Of a stretch of DNA of 64,000 bases, positions 1 to 12,075 are shown in pieces (positions within the stretch are counted from its first letter, which is position 1; the number at the start of each line of letters is the position of its first letter). A program made the translations under genes and the position numbers. Source of the stretch: Sipunculus nudus. Lineage: Eukaryota > Annelida > Sipuncula > Golfingiida > Sipunculidae. The stretch is taken from the NCBI GenBank assembly GCA_026874595.1, contig CM049319.1:52094917-52158916 (forward strand). Reading direction: 5' to 3'. The notes under the pieces are model-generated. The model was not told the origin of the DNA. It searched no databases and worked only from the letters and a program-made list of their open reading frames with translations.

Positions 1-462
1 ACAGCTTTCTCAATTTTATGACAGGTGGCGCCACCTACATTCACGTTTACTCTGCAGACATCCAAGCTCATATCTCGGGAACCGTTTGACCGATTGGGCC
101 AAAATTTTGCTTGTGTATAGATCTCACATAGCTCTTCATCATAGACAAAACAAGTGGCGCCACCAGCAACCGCTTATGCACAGCATCAATCTGTTGATCT
201 GCCTTGGGATAAAATCACTCATTTCTCAGCAGTGGTTTGACTTATCTACCTGAAATTTTGCATGTTTATACATCCTGGAAAATTTTCTTGATTATATGAC
301 AGGTGGCACCACCTACATTCACGTTTAAGCTGCAGACATCCATACTAATATGCAACACACCACGCTCTATTCCCCTTGCCACTTAATCAATGCCTCACTT
401 CACCCGTCCCACTCTGATTTCTGCGGATACACATAGTGGCTTGTTGACTACCCATATTCTGG
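1..462 (+). mobile_element. Helentron-like element, GGTGGCGCCACC family, copy 1 (3' part)
   Basis: Contains CAGGTGGCGCCACCTACATT-type units at about 25 and 150 and a GGTGGCACCACC variant at 303. The 3' end has TTCTGCGGATACACATAGTG, an imperfect hairpin at 434-450 (TAGT...ACTA), then CTGG at 459-462 followed by TTT. The hairpin, CTRR end and following T are typical of Helitron 3' ends. The 5' end is outside the window. Confidence 0.65.
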
Positions 463-1825
463 TTTTAAAATGTCCTAGTCCGAAACTTGCAGTTCAGAAA
501 CGTCCATTTTGCTAAAATCATAATGACTAAGGTAGATATGCAGGACTTAGGAGGATCAATATTAAATTTTAAAAATAAACCTCCATTCATACTCCTTAAC
601 TTTGCACAGGTTTGCATTAGGCCTATAGGCCTTGTTTTATCATATATAACAGCTGAGCGCCGTGACCCATAGGTCCCTTGTTTTTCTCTATTTTGAAACC
701 TTTAAAGATGTGGTTATCTGTCAACAGGGTACAAATTGTAACAACTGGACCTAAAATCTTCATTCTTGTTATGCAAGGAGGCCCATGAAAAGTGTCTGTG
801 GAAACCTGAAATAAGGTCTCTGTTTCCCATATCCTTCAAGCTATAGGACTCCGAAGTATCCCTCAGAATAATGGAAAATTTGATACAGCAGCTGAAGTAT
901 CTGAAAAAACTAATGCAGAGATCACCATGATTCTTTGCATGGATATTCACCATTAAGTGTTTTATTAGTTTCTGCAGACTGGTGGAGCCACCTGTATTTT
1001 TTAGCTAACCTGTGAGCTTATGCGATGGTGTGGCATCGTCTGGCATCTGTCGTCCGGTGTCCGTCGTCTGTACATTAACCCATATTATCTTGAAAACACA
1101 AGAGTTAGCATCACAAAATTTTATGCCAAAAATTAGTCATCTAATAAACTCTATCTGATTTTGCTTATTTTTTGGCTAACTGCATTTTCTTAGATTTAAT
1201 AGGGAAAAAGCTAAAAAAGCTTTAAAAATCTTCTTCTCCAAAACTGTCCAGCCAAATTGCCCAATGTTTCACAGAAATGATCCCTGGAACAATCTCTCTC
1301 AAGTTTGTTCGAATGGTTTAAGTTTGGTGATTTTAGCCGAGTTACAGCTAGTTGAACTGAGTCATCTGTCCAAAAAAGCATACTAAAATTACAATCTTAG
1401 AAATGGCTAGAGCAGTCATCATCAAATTTTATGCCAATGTTGGTCACATGAGTCATATCTGATATTGAGGTATTGGTGGCGCCACCTGCATCGGCCTTTT
1501 TTGTACGGGGGTCATCAGTGCCCGTATCATACTGACAGCTACAAAAAACTTCTTCTCTGAAATCATATGGCCAAATTGTTAAATATCGCACAGAAATGAT
1601 CCTAGGGTAGTGCTTTCTGAAGTTTGTTCAAATTGTTTCAGTTCAGTGACTTTGGCTGAGTTATGGGAAGCTGAATTTAGTCATATGCTATAATAGCCAA
1701 TTTTAGCTCAGTGGCTACAAAGATCTTCTTCTCAAAAACCACTGGGCCAAATTCTTAAATCTAACACATTAATTATCCTTAGATGTTGATAATTCAAGTT
1801 TGTTCAAATGGTTTTGGTTCAGTGA
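463..1825. repeat. Mosaic of Helentron-like fragments; no gene
   Basis: A 3' terminus (CAGCTGAGCGCCGTGACCCA then TAGGTCCCTTGTT, about 650-682), a piece also found at 38.2-38.9 kb in reverse (about 715-1000), and units containing GGTGGCGCCACCTGCATCGG (1474-) shared with 4.7-5.5 kb and, reversed, 45.4-46.5 kb. Confidence 0.55.
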
Positions 1826-3663
1826 TTTTTAGCTCAGCTGACTGTAAGTCATCTGAGCTATAGTCGTGGTCCTTTGTCCGTCGTCCGTCCGGCCGTTAAC
1901 AGGGCACGTTTTAAAACCATTGGACCTACGAATCCAAAATTCTGCATACCATTAGATGTCCCCAAAATCTCCTACCATACCTAAAATTGGGTCATTAGAA
2001 CTTCGTTCCTTCGAGATATTAAGGAAAAACCTCCGTTTTCCATAATAAAAGCAATTGTTACACTTCAAGTCTGCCTAATATCAAAACCACTGATCTGTTT
2101 TTGATCATATTTAGTATTCATATTCTTCCATATATTTACTGTGCACATAACAAAAATTAGGTCAGTATTGGGTATTATTTTGAAGTTATAGGCCCAAATA
2201 TAATGCAATTTTTAAAAAATCAGGAAATATATTTGCTGAAGCTGAAGACTTTTTTTCAGGAATATAACTTTATTTAATCAAGATTCAATTGTTTACCCAA
2301 AATTAGATCTGAATTTTGCAAATTTTTCAAGTTATTAGCATAAATAAAAAATTAATACCTTAAATTTTGTCCAACTTTGGCAGTGGCACGTTTTTTCCCT
2401 GTAAGCACTGTTGATTTAATTTTCACAGCATATATACATAAGGATTTAATCTTTTAAAATCTGAAATTTCAAAGAAATTGTTTGAAAAGAGTAGCTTTTA
2501 TTCAAGTTTTCATACACCATGTCAAGTGTTGTTTATATCTGGCCAACCTAGTAGTACAGCCTTCACTTGCATTATGTAACCCACCCAGGCAGCTTGCCTT
2601 GACCCAGCTTGGCCACTACTAGCAGGCTTCTCCTCTGCCCTGCACTCAACCCCCCCCCCCCCCCAGCTGGTGCATAAACTAGATAAATGTTATAATTTTC
2701 TGTATTTTATTTTATTCTTGGACATGCTACATTTTAGATTTTGGATTGTACCACCAGGGTTACAATGATTAAAGTGCACATTTAATTGTGTCCACAAAGT
2801 GATGTATTGCTATGAAAGTATCGATGTTCATCAGATAAGTAATGCTTTACTTCAGAAGAGTAAAACTTCACCAGGTGTGAAATTGACTATTAATTCCAGT
2901 TATTAATTATAGCTTAGATTGTAATTAGCATAATGATATTGTTTGTCCCTCATTCAACCAACAGTGTGTATACTTTATTTGAAAAGATGTTTTTATTTTT
3001 CAAATTTACTTAATCTTTTATTTTATTTCGGTGAATAAAACTCCAATGTGCAAAACTTTTTAATAGGAATTCAAGGAATAATTTTGTAGATGCCATGTTG
3101 TGGCATTATTTTCTTTTACATTCAGTTTAAACATTTGATTTAAAAATAATAAAATATATGTGTATGCATAATATGACCCAATGTGAGCTACAATCTGGAT
3201 ATATAATGATTGCAACTTAGAATTCTAATATTTTAACTTATATTTTTCACTTTTATATTACAAATTTATAACATTTGTAAATAAAAAAATGAATCAGATA
3301 AAAACTATTAAAGAAAAAAGTGGATATGCTAAAAAAATAGGCTTGTATATAAACTTAAATGCATTATTCCTTTGAATGTGAAATGAAGGTATTAGTCCAT
3401 TCTGTCCACTTGCCTGTCCATCTGTAAATTTTTCATATGCATCACAGTATCTCAAAACTTTTACTGTTTTTCTTCATGACAGTCTTGTCAGAGTATTAGT
3501 TTGCAATCATATATTGAGAATTTTACTATAACCAAGTAGGAGGACCCTTTCCTCATAGCTTCTCATATGCTTATATAAATATAAAACATTACAATAGAAT
3601 ATTTTTCATATTTTGCATTTGCAAAAATTTCAAACTTTTGTCCTGACCCATGGGTCCTTTGTT
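1826..3663 (+). mobile_element. Helentron-like element, AGCTCAGCTGA/GACCCATGGGTC family
   Basis: Starts TTTTTAGCTCAGCTGACTGT followed by AAGTCATCTGAGCTATAGTC, which folds into a hairpin, and GTCCGTCGTCCGTCC. The 3' end is the 12-bp palindrome GACCCATGGGTC at 3645-3656 and TTTGTT. It matches 25892-28396 in reverse over most of its length, including a poly-C tract near 2648. No ORF over 80 codons. Confidence 0.65.
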
Positions 3664-4262
3664 TATATTCTGGATTCTCCACATCATTGTTTGGCTAAAA
3701 CTGAATAAATACCAGACATGGTGCAAATACTTTGCAAATGTATATGAATATGAATATGAATATGTACTCCATTATAAAATTTCTTGCATAAGAATGGGAA
3801 TTCAGGTAAAAATGAAAGTATTTGAATACCAGTGCAAATACTTTCAAAATGTATTCATGAATGCATATATTCTATAATATTATTTTAATAATTAGTTCAG
3901 TTATATTTTATTAAAAAAATCATATGATTCTCATTATTTTTAATAAATATTATATTGGCACAACATTTGTTATTAAATTTTAATAAATAGTTGAACTCTT
4001 TTATTTTATGTGCTGCTTATAAGTTATATGGCCAGGTCAAAATCTGTCTGACAATAGCACTCCATTTGTTAATAAAATAAATGAAATGAATCCTCTTCCC
4101 TGTCTCCAAAAATACTATCAAAATCATACATAAGCTAAACACCAACAACTCATAATAAAGCTTATATTTATTACCACACAAAACCAGCATATGCCTCTTT
4201 CCCAAATCATATTTTTTATCATATATAACAGCTGAGCACCGTGACCCATGGGTCCCTTGTTG
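3664..4262 (+). mobile_element. Short Helentron-like segment, GACCCATGGGTC end (subfamily S)
   Basis: About 600 bp ending TATATAACAGCTGAGCACCG then TGACCCATGGGTCCCTTGTT. Reversed copies are at 32342-32950, 33645-34440 and 60914-61724. On the minus strand it carries a 62-codon ORF ([19 protein letters not shown]...) seen again in two other copies. Confidence 0.6.
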
Positions 4263-5960
4263 GTTGAGTTATGGGATGCTTAATCAGCCATTTTGCTTTA
4301 TTTTCCCATATGAGTTATAAACCTGCAAAATGTTTTTTGACTGACACCACTGTGGCCAATTTGTTTAATATTTTACAAGAATAATCCCCTGAATAATTCT
4401 TATAACAATTGTTTTTTATGGTTCCAAAGAATGAATTTTGGCTGAATTATAAAGATTGAATTGAGTCATTTTACCATATATGTTATCTGTGAGAAGCAGA
4501 TACATCTAGCCTGGAACCAGTTTATCAGCATCAGTTACATCATGCCTCCAGACATTTAGATTTCAGGTTATCTATGGTTAATATTGACAAGAATGTTTTT
4601 TAAAAAACTTTTAAAAAATGTAGACTTATGATTTTAGATATTCCTCATGCCAGGCAATGTTTTCAATCACAGGTATACATTAACCCACACTATTTCAAAA
4701 ACAACTAGAGCTAGCATCATGAAATTTAATGTAAAAAATTAGCCATCCGAAAAAATCTGCATTTTTTCAGATTTTATAGAGAAAAAGCTAAAAAACCTTT
4801 AAAAATCTTCTCCTCCAAAACGGTCAAGTCAATTTGTTAAATATTTCACAGAAATAATCTTTTCTACCATCTCTCTCAAGTTTGTTCAAATAGTTTTAAG
4901 TTTGGTGAATTTTGGCCAAGTTTTTACAGTGAGTTGAACCTAGTCATCAGTCCAAAAAAAAGCATACTAAAATGACAATCTCAGAAATGGCAAGAGCTGT
5001 CGTCACCAGATTTTATGCCAGTGTTGGTCACACGAGTCATATATGAAATTCAGGTATTGGTGGCGCCACCTGCATTGACCTTTTTTTGTACGGGGGTCAT
5101 AGGTCATCTGTATATTAACCCATAATTTCTCAGGAATAGCAGGAGCTACGATCCCCAGATTTTATGCAATTATCTGTCTCATATCAAATGTGGGATTCAG
5201 CTTATTTTTTTGCTATCTGCATTTACTTAGATTTTATAGGGGAAAAGCTGAAAAACCTTTAAAAGTCTTCTGGTAAACAGTCCAGCCAAATTGTTCAATA
5301 TTTTACAGAAATGATCCCAGAAGCAAGCAAGTTAAACGAATTTGAACAGTCATTTGGCCAAGTAAGCATACTGACATAGTTATCTCAAAAATGAGAGCTA
5401 GCAAAAGCTAGCATTACCAAGTATTGTGCAAATGTTGGTCACATGACTCATATTTGAAGTTGCAGATTTTGTGGTGCCACCTACATGGACCTGTTTTTTA
5501 TGGGCAAAAAACTCATAATTTTAGCCTCTTCCAGCTTAAAATGTTTATGATGAAACTGTCAAGTTGAATCGTTCAATTGTTTTAAGAATTATCTTAGGAC
5601 ATGGTTCTTTCAATCATATCAGAAAAAAAACTTAAGTTGGTCTTATGGCCATTATCATGTCTAACTCAAACTGAGGACTGCAAAACTGTTCTTCTACAAA
5701 ATTATTGTTTCAATTATAACTTCTGTAACATGGCACAAAAATTATTCTTAGGTGGCCTTTGTTCAAGTTTACTTGAATGATTTTTGGCAGAATTATTGGA
5801 CCTTTAACAATGAAAGAACTGCATTTTTTATTAATCTAGATATTTTGATAAAAAAGTTTATGAATATTTCAGCTTGAAAAAAAAACATTTTAGTCAGTCT
5901 TTCAATTTGTGTAAACAGATTTTCCAACAGGAAAGATTGTGTCTGTATATTTAAATAGGT
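4263..5960. repeat. Diverged dispersed-repeat units; no gene
   Basis: Successive units of about 300 bp with CTTCTYCTCCAAAACNGTC-type blocks and GGTGGCGCCACCTGCATTGA at 5058; related to 1.0-1.8 kb. The part after 5500 is more diverged and could not be assigned. Confidence 0.45.
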
Positions 5961-5984
5961 TAAGAAACTGCCAACTGTTTCAGA

Positions 5985-6320
5985 TTTGGCAATAGATCAA
6001 GAGTTCATATAGTGCAGCCAGATATAGGTCAAGAGTTCAATCAGTGCAGCTAAGCACAAGGCATGTGATCCCCTCATGGGTGACATGTGAACACCTCATT
6101 GGCACCATGTGATCACCTCATGGGTGTCATGCCCCTCAGGGCTGCATGTGGAGCCAATCTATTTGTAGCTTTGGCAGACTGCCAACTGTATCAGATTAGG
6201 CAACAGGTCAAAAGTTCACTCAGTGCAGCCAGGTACAGGTCAAAAGTTCACCCAGTCTAGCCAGGTGCAGGTCATGAGTTCACTCTGTGCAGTAGCCTGA
6301 GCCAGCAAATTTGTCACAGT
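5985..6320 (+). repeat. Short degenerate tandem repeats (GGTCAAGAGTTCA units)
   Basis: Repeats such as AGGTCAAGAGTTCA..CAGTGCAGC recur at about 5994, 6028, 6208, 6239 and 6271, split by a CACCTCATGGGTG-type triplication at 6070-6140. The spacing is irregular. Confidence 0.55.
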
Positions 6321-6419
6321 TCACTCAGGGAAACTGCCTTTCTCACCTAAGCCTGGTCAGCCCCATGCATCCAACTCAAGGTTAGTTTGATGTATTGGCC
6401 TGATATTATGACCTGTCTA

Positions 6420-6780
6420 TGTGTCTTTGATGGCTTTCTCGTTCACAAGACAGGTGTCACCACCTACAATGACTTTTCACAGTGTGACTTTTGTGCCTGC
6501 TTATTTCTATAGAGGAATTTGATAATCATTAAATTGATATATATATATATATATAGAAACATAGATATATATGATATATCATCCTGAAATTGGGCATATT
6601 TATACCTATCAAATAGCTTTTCATATACAAGTCTGTTGGTGCCACCTACGATAATTTTTGCACAGTGTGTGTCCCTGCTTATTTCTCAGGAGGGGTTTGA
6701 TATATCAGTCTGAACTTGGGATATGTATATATCTCTGATAGCGTTGTTGAATACAAGACTGGTGGTGCCAGCTACAATCA
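6420..6780 (+). repeat. Diverged repeat units with RGTGRYRCCACCTAC motif and an AT microsatellite
   Basis: Two or three related units (GACAGGTGTCACCACCTACA at 6458, TTGGTGCCACCTACG at 6635, TGGTGGTGCCAGCTAC at 6760), each followed by TTTTNRCACAGTGTG and CTGCTTATTTCTC. (TA)n at about 6538-6556. Confidence 0.5.
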
Positions 6781-7218
6781 TTTTTAGCTCAGCTGACTGT
6801 AAGTCAACTGAGGTATAGGAATGGCGCCTGTATGTCGTCTGTCCGGATGTCCAGGTATCGGGCATGCTGTTAGCAGGGCACAAATCGTAATGGCTGGTCC
6901 TAGAAACTTCTAAGTGGAGATCCAGGGAGGTCAATAAAAAATCTCCTTGGAAACCTGAAATTAGGTCACTCCCACCGATATCATTTGAGCTATGGGGCTT
7001 GAAAGTACCCCCAGGAATAGTAAAAAATTTGATACAGAACCTCCGCTATCTTGATAATTAATGCATGGTTTGTCATGAATCTAGCCTTGAATATTGACCA
7101 TGACTAGTTTTGTCAGTTCCTGAAATGTGGTGGCGCCACCTGTATTTTTTCCTATTTTAACAGATATTTTTCTGTTTATTTACTATAAAATGACAACAAT
7201 CACGTCAGTTTCTCTGCT

Positions 7219-8250
7219 GTGATTACATCTGGTGTCCCAAAACCTGGAGTATTTATTGATCACAAGTGCATGCCCTATACTAATCACCCTGTCTGTCTGT
7301 CTGTTTGTATGTCTGTCAATCTGTCCATCCACACAAATTTGTTTCCAGACGATAACTCCAGGTTGGATTGGCACATGGATTTCAAACTTGACTTACACAT
7401 GGCCCACCATTAAAGCAAGAACCGATATGGTTTTGGGGTCATGAGGTCAATGGTCACAGTCACAGGACTCACTTAAGTAAAAAGATTATGGCTGCATTTT
7501 AAGCCAAGCTTTTCATCACAAACTTTCCATCTTGCGCATTTAGCTGACTTGCCAGTAGGGGGAGAGCATAAATTAATTTGGGGTCACAAGGTCAAGGTCA
7601 CAAGGGCAATCTGTTCACAAATTAGTTTCCAGATGATAATTGCAGTTTAGTTTGATATATTGGTTACAAACTTAACTTATAAATGGCCCACCTCTAAAGT
7701 AAGAACCATTTTGATTTTGGGGTCCAACAGTCAAAGGTCAAGGTCACAGGACCCATTTCTTTAAAAGGAAGGTGTATGCATTTGAAGCCAAACTTTCCAT
7801 AGCAAACCTTCCATCTTCATGATATTGCTAACCTGCCACTAGGGGTAGATTCTGTTAGATTTTTGGTTCATAGGTCAAGGTCACAGGGCACATCCATTCA
7901 CAAATTAGTCTGTGGATGATAATTCTGCTTTGGATAGACAGACTGGCTTCGAACTTGATTTAATAAGGACCACATAAGTAAATTCATTTTGATTTTCAGG
8001 GTCCAGCGATCTAAGTTGCAGGTCACAGAAGCAACATCTTTAAAAAGATTGAGGATGCACTGTAAATCAAACTTTTCATCCTGAACTTTCCAACGTTCAC
8101 ACATAGCTTACTTGCCCAAACTGAGAAACCTGTAGAATTTGAGATTATCTGGTCAGAGGTCAAGGTCACTTTTTAAAAGATTGTTACAATAATCTTAATG
8201 CTGCAAGTTCAAGGATATTAAGTTCTAAGATTTTATGGTCACAAGGTCAT
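7219..8250 (+). repeat. Degenerate ~140-bp tandem core repeats with AGGTCA-type motifs (copy 1)
   Basis: About seven units, each with GGGGTCACAAGGTCAAGGTC or a variant near 7435, 7579, 7720, 7861, 7997, 8141 and 8232, followed by a block such as TTCACAAATTAGTTTCCAGA. The CTGTCTGTCTGTCTG run at 7291-7325 starts the core. Overlapping ORFs of 60-70 codons here are artefacts. Confidence 0.75.
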
Positions 8251-8260
8251 TTGTTAAAGT

Positions 8261-8974
8261 TATCACCAGAGTAATAATTTAATGATAATTCAAATCATTA
8301 TATTTTACCAATTTTCATTAGATATTATAAGGTGATCAGTCCTATGGAATGAAACAGGTATTTAGTAGACTTCTGTGCAGGGTAACTTTCTAATTACATT
8401 TCAGTTTATTATTTAACTGCCAGCCCTTTGATTAGTGTTCACAGAGAATTCATTAATAAGCATGTTCATACATTTGACTGGGTTTACTCTTAAAGTGACA
8501 GGCACAGATAAAGTAATTAATTAACAGTTTAGACTTAGGTGTTCACAGCAGGGCAAGAAAGGTGTTGAATGTATTACACAATATGTCTTGTATTAATGCT
8601 GTAAGAAATTCCTTAAATGCAATTATTATTTTGGGCAAATGTATAAATAGGGATACTGGTTACTGAACCAGAGAGTGAAGGTCAGAGCTAAAGAGAGGAG
8701 AGTCGAAGAGTTAGAGAACTAGGAAAGAGAGAAGAGACAGGAATAAGAACAGGAGTTAATACAGAGAGAGACAGAGAGACAGAGAGAGACAGAGAGAACA
8801 GAATCAGTTAAGTGGAAAATAGGGCAAACTATCAGAATATATATTTTGGACATTTGTTATTGTTAACTTTGATTGAATAAACTTGGAAGTAAATTACATC
8901 TGGATTAAAGGATTCTTCTATCTGAGAAAACAGCAACCTGTGAACAAAAGTGCGTAAACAACTGGACGGTGATA
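8261..8974 (+). repeat. 5' LTR
   Basis: Contains TATAAATAG at 8642-8650, a GA-rich leader (repeated AGAGACAG around 8760-8795) and AATAAA at 8876-8881, the order expected of U3-R-U5. Confidence 0.85.
8642..8650 (+). promoter_or_regulatory. TATA box of the 5' LTR
   Basis: TATAAATAG preceded by GGGCAAATG, about 235 bp before the LTR polyadenylation signal. It is the likely promoter for the retrotransposon transcript. Confidence 0.6.
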
Positions 8975-9093
8975 GTTGGGGAGAATCCGGCTTGCGTTCC
9001 AACTACTATTCGGTACATCTCACACTACGCCAAGTTAACATTAATTTGACTAATTCCCCCAGATCAAATTTGGACTAATTCCCCAGCTAAAAG

Positions 9094-9867
9094 ATGCCAC
9101 TCCTATGCATGATTTGGTTCCAAAAAAGAGAGCTCTGCTACAAGTGTGGATTTACATACAGCAGAGCCCATCAATGTCACTGTCCAGCTAAAGGAAAAAG
9201 ATGCCACAAATGCCATCAACTGAACCACTTCGCCCGCTGCTGTTTTACACAACAGCAAAGTGCAAGAGAAGATGATGATATAACAAAATGTGGACCTGGA
9301 GACATTTATTCTGGAAGAAGTTTTGCAGCTCCCAGTCAACTACCCTTCATGGATATTTCAAACAAGGAACTTTATCAAACTTTAAATTTGAAAACTGTCG
9401 TCAATTTTGAAAATGATGCTTTGCGCATCAAGCTGAAGAAAAGAGTTAAGAAAGTTTCATCAGTTTCAGTAAATACTGTATCTGTGGAAGATGAACTGGT
9501 CAAAATTCGGTCACTTGAACTAGCAAATGAAGAGTTAGTCCAGGAAACAGAAAAACTAAATGATAGATTGGTTGTTTTGGAAAGAGAATTGGACAGATCA
9601 AAACACTACAACAATCAATTAGAAAGAAATGCTGACATTCAAGAAGGGTTGATAAATGAACTTACCAAAAAATTGAAATCCCATATTAAAACCATAAGAC
9701 AGTTAGATCAGCTACTAGCACCTCATGTCAATAATATATCAGTTCAGGGAGGAAGAGGTCACTACCAAAGACAGAATTTTAATAGGCAAAGAAAGTACCA
9801 GAGTAATAATTTTATGATAATTCAAATCATTATATTTTACCAATTTTCATTAGATATTATAAGGTGA
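9094..9867 (+). CDS. Gag-like zinc-knuckle / coiled-coil protein of the LTR element
   Basis: A 257-codon ORF, the longest in the window. Residues 15-50 hold two Cys/His clusters: CYKC...H26..C30, then the canonical CX2CX4HX4C at C37-C40-H45-C50, separated by CPAKGK. This CPA.GK.C..C...NHFA pattern is typical of the nucleocapsid region of Ty3/gypsy-type Gag. Residues about 130-215 are rich in Leu, Glu and Lys with heptad spacing and look like a coiled coil. Residues 231-250 are Gly/Arg/Gln/Asn-rich. There is no protease or polymerase. The start is the first in-frame ATG after the probable leader; an upstream start was not seen. The last part is read from the 3' LTR. Confidence 0.72.
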   Translation: MPLLCMIWFQKRELCYKCGFTYSRAHQCHCPAKGKRCHKCHQLNHFARCCFTQQQSAREDDDITKCGPGDIYSGRSFAAPSQLPFMDISNKELYQTLNLKTVVNFENDALRIKLKKRVKKVSSVSVNTVSVEDELVKIRSLELANEELVQETEKLNDRLVVLERELDRSKHYNNQLERNADIQEGLINELTKKLKSHIKTIRQLDQLLAPHVNNISVQGGRGHYQRQNFNRQRKYQSNNFMIIQIIIFYQFSLDIIR

Positions 9868-10506
9868 TCAGTCCTATGGAATGAAACAGGTATTTAGTAG
9901 ACTTCTGTGCAGGGTAACTTTCTAATTACATTTCAGTTTATTATTTAACTGCCAGCCCTTTGATTAGTGTTCACAGAGAATTCATTAATAAGCATGTTCA
10001 TACATTTGACTGGGTTTACTCTTAAAGTGACAGGCACAGATAAAGTAATTAATTAACAGTTTAGACTTAGGTGTTCACAGGAGGGCAAGAAAGGTGTTGA
10101 ATGTATTACACAATATGTCTTGTATTAATGCTGTAAGAAATTCCTAAAATGCAATTATTATTTTGGGCAAATGTATAAATAGAGATACTGGTTACTGAAC
10201 CAGAGAGTGAAGGTCAGAGCTAAAGAGAGGAGAGTCGAAGAGTTAGAGAACTAGGAAAGAGAGAAGAGACAGGAATAAGAACAGGAGTTAATACAGAGAG
10301 AGACAGAGAGACAGAGAGAGACAGAGAGAACAGAATCAGTTAAGTGGAAAATAGGGCAAACTATCAGAATATATATTTTGGACATTTGTTATTGTTAACT
10401 TTGATTGAATAAACTTGGAAGTAAATTACATCTGGATTAAAGAATTCTTCTATCTGAGAAATCAGCAACCTGTGAACAAAAGCATGTAAACAACTGGACG
10501 GTGATA
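9797..10506 (+). repeat. 3' LTR
   Basis: Matches the 5' LTR over its length, with TATAAATAG at 10174-10182 and AATAAA at 10408-10413. The Gag-like ORF reads into it and stops at 9865-9867. The first few bases before ACCAGAG differ from the 5' copy. Confidence 0.85.
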
Positions 10507-11037
10507 AAGTCACAGGACTGTCATTCTGAAAAATTCCTTTAATGTATATATCTCTGATAGCGTTGTTGAATACAAGACTGGTGGTGCCAGCTACAATCAT
10601 TTTTAGCTCAGCTGACTGTAAGTCAACTGAGGTATAGGAATGGCGCCTGTATGTCGTCTGTCCGGATGTCCAGGTATCGGGCATGCTGTTAGCAGGGCAC
10701 AAATCGTAATGGCTGGTCCTAGAAACTTCTAAGTGGAGATCCAGGGAGGTCAATAAAAAATCTCCTTGGAAACCTGAAATTAGGTCACTCCCACCTATAT
10801 CATTTGAGCTATGGGGCTTGAAAGTACCCCAAGGAATAGTAAAAAATTTGATACAGAACCTCCGCTATCTTGATAATTAATGCATGGTTTGTCATGAATC
10901 TAGCCTTGAATATTGACCATGACTAGTTTTGTCAGTTCCTGAAACGTGGTGGCGCCACCTGTATTTTTTCCTATTTTAACAGATATTTTTCTATTTATTT
11001 ACTAAAAAATGACAACAATCACGTCAGTTTCTCTGCT

Positions 11038-12075
11038 GTGATTACATCTGGTATCCCAAAACCTGGAGTATTTATTGATCACAAGTGGATGCCCTATACT
11101 AATCACCCTGTCTGTCTGTCTGTTTGTATGTCTGTCAATCCGTCCATCCACACAAATTTGTTTCCAGACGATAACTCCAGGTTGGATTGGCACATGGATT
11201 TCAAACTTGACTTACACATGGCCCACCATTAAAGCAAGAACTGATATGGTTTTGGGGTCATGAGGTCAATGGTCACAGTCACAGGACTCACTTAAGTAAA
11301 AAGATTATGGCTGCATTTTAAGCCAAGCTTTTCATCACAAACTTTCCATCTTGCGCATTTAGCTGACTTGCCAGTATGGGGAGAGCATAAATTAATTTTG
11401 GGTCACAAGGTCAAGGTCACAAGGGCAATCTGTTCACAAATTAGTTTCCAGATGATAATTGCAGTTAAGTTTGATATATTGGTTTCAAACTTAACTTATA
11501 AATGGCCCACCTCTAAAGTAAGAACCATTTTGATTTTGGGGTCCAACAGTCAAAGGTCAAGGTCACAGGACCCATTTCTTTAAAAGGAAGGTGTATGCAT
11601 TTGAAGCCAAACTTTCCATGGCAAACCTTCCATCTTCATGATATTGCTAACCTGCCACTAGGGGTAGATTCTGTTAGATTTTTGGTTCATAGGTCAAGGT
11701 CACAGGGCACATCCATTCACAAATTAGTCTGTGGATGATAATTCTGCTTTGGATAGACAGACTGGCTTCGAACTTGATTTAATAAGGACCACATAAGTAA
11801 ATTCATTTTGATTTTCAGGGTCCAGCGATCTAAGTTGCAGGTCACAGAAGCAACATCTTTAAAAAGATTGAGGATGCACTGTAAATCAAACTTTTCATCC
11901 TGAACTTTCCAACGTTCACACATGGCTTACTTGCCCAAACTGAGAAACCTGTAGAATTTGAGATTATCTGGTCAGAGGTCAAGGTCACTTTTTAAAAGAT
12001 TGTTACAATAATCTTAATGCTGCAAGTTCAAGGATATTAAGTTCTAAGATTTTTTGGTCACAAGGTCATTTGTTA
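11038..12075 (+). repeat. Degenerate ~140-bp tandem core repeats (copy 2)
   Basis: Duplicate of the core at 7219-8250, differing by scattered point changes. It ends TTGTTAAGGTCACAGGACTG, the intact form of the site into which the LTR element inserted in copy 1. Confidence 0.75.

Larger units (their letters stand above)
8261..10506 (+). mobile_element. Short LTR retrotransposon with a Gag-like ORF only
   Basis: Two near-identical direct repeats (8265-8974 and 9797-10506, about nine differences by eye in 710 bp) flank about 820 bp. The outer ends are inverted, TATCACC and GGTGATA. The flanks share AAGT/AAAGT at 8256-8260 and 10506-10510, a 4-5 bp target duplication, and the second copy of the surrounding repeat shows the unoccupied site near 12070. 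A TGGGGAGAATCCGG stretch two bases after the first LTR could be a primer-binding site, and AGGCAAAGAAAG before the second LTR a polypurine tract. No protease, reverse transcriptase or integrase is present, so it is non-autonomous. Confidence 0.88.

Noticed and set aside
9103-9339. 78-codon antisense ORF
   Set aside because: Shadow of the zinc-knuckle ORF on the other strand.
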